Part shown: positions 63,797-64,000 of the stretch, piece by piece
Layout: each line of letters starts with the position of its first letter
How positions within the stretch are numbered: the stretch's first letter is position 1
From: Bacillus sp. OxB-1
Lineage (GTDB): Bacteria; Bacillota; Bacilli; Bacillales_A; Planococcaceae
Assembly (NCBI RefSeq): GCF_000829195.1
Contig: NZ_AP013294.1
Span: 1,499,001-1,563,000 of the forward strand
DNA length: 64,000 nucleotides
Reading direction: 5' to 3'
The notes under the pieces: generated by a model
What the model was told of the DNA's origin: nothing
Databases searched by the model: none
What the model saw: the letters and a program-made list of their open reading frames with translations, nothing else
Program-made: the position numbers and the translations under genes

Positions 63797-64000
63797 CGGT
63801 GCCAGGTTCTAACACAATTCAGAAAACTGGTTACGGTGACTGTATGTAAATCACCTTTCTGCGAAACGGCAAATTTCTATTTTCAGTGGCTAATTTCATT
63901 CAAAATACGAATTTGATCACTTTTCTTAGGTCGGAGCTCCCAATGAAAGGCTTCATTTTCCCATTATCTCGATTTTGAGAAAACTATCCAACGTGTTACC

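Overview
The window reads as a chromosomal segment of a Gram-positive, SLH-type S-layer bacterium of the Bacillaceae/Planococcaceae, most like Sporosarcina or Lysinibacillus. The reasons are SLH-domain surface proteins, sigma-A-type promoters, strong AGGAGG ribosome binding sites, frequent TTG/GTG starts and lipoprotein transporters. The species itself is an inference. No rRNA or tRNA genes were seen.

Layout. 1-13450 is mostly core and envelope genes: the tail of a membrane protein, an HlyD-like adaptor, a DEDDh exonuclease, a secreted polysaccharide deacetylase, a DMT transporter, a NERD nuclease-like protein whose only well-placed start is ATA, a ParE/AbrB-type toxin-antitoxin pair, an SLH-CAP protein, an S41 protease, and a UDP-ManNAc dehydrogenase/TagA pair that probably makes a ManNAc-containing wall polymer. 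Between these genes lie four arrays of a 21-bp repeat, one of them 1.4 kb long.

13450-20110 holds two highly expressed surface genes: an SLH S-layer protein (14065-17325) and an SLH-less companion (17410-19980). 20270-28630 is a nested, rearranged insertion-sequence cluster: an integrase-type IS, an IS21 element inside it, a second IS21 nested in the first, and an ISL3 element. A 5-kb inversion inside it can be reconstructed. 28790-33480 contains a second surface gene in two halves: a promoterless C-terminal half on the minus strand (28897-30717), and on the plus strand an N-terminal half with its own promoter, signal peptide and terminator (32793-33182). Between the halves sits a convergent sce7726-like/beta-family pair. 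Both halves are cut at the same point of the protein. That point carries a 15-bp sequence (TCGGTAAGTGCGATT) that also lies, inverted and in frame, in the expressed gene at 17788. This suggests an invertible or cassette-type surface-protein variation system, the most interesting feature of the window.

33876-37732 encodes a large repeated-domain secreted protein and an Ig-like partner. An IS66 follows. 40251-48835 carries a secreted beta-propeller-like protein and an apparent catabolic locus: AbgT transporter, AlaX editing protein, RidA, threonine/serine dehydratase, amidohydrolase, YheO-type regulator and class V PLP enzyme. Similar palindromes sit at the abgT and ridA promoters. 49567-59611 has a YhgE/Pip exporter with its TetR regulator, then a TetR-controlled RND efflux operon with three matching operator-like 13-mers. 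59612-64000 has a 20-bp-period repeat array, a proline iminopeptidase-like hydrolase, an acetamidase/formamidase family enzyme and a peptide-type ABC solute-binding lipoprotein.
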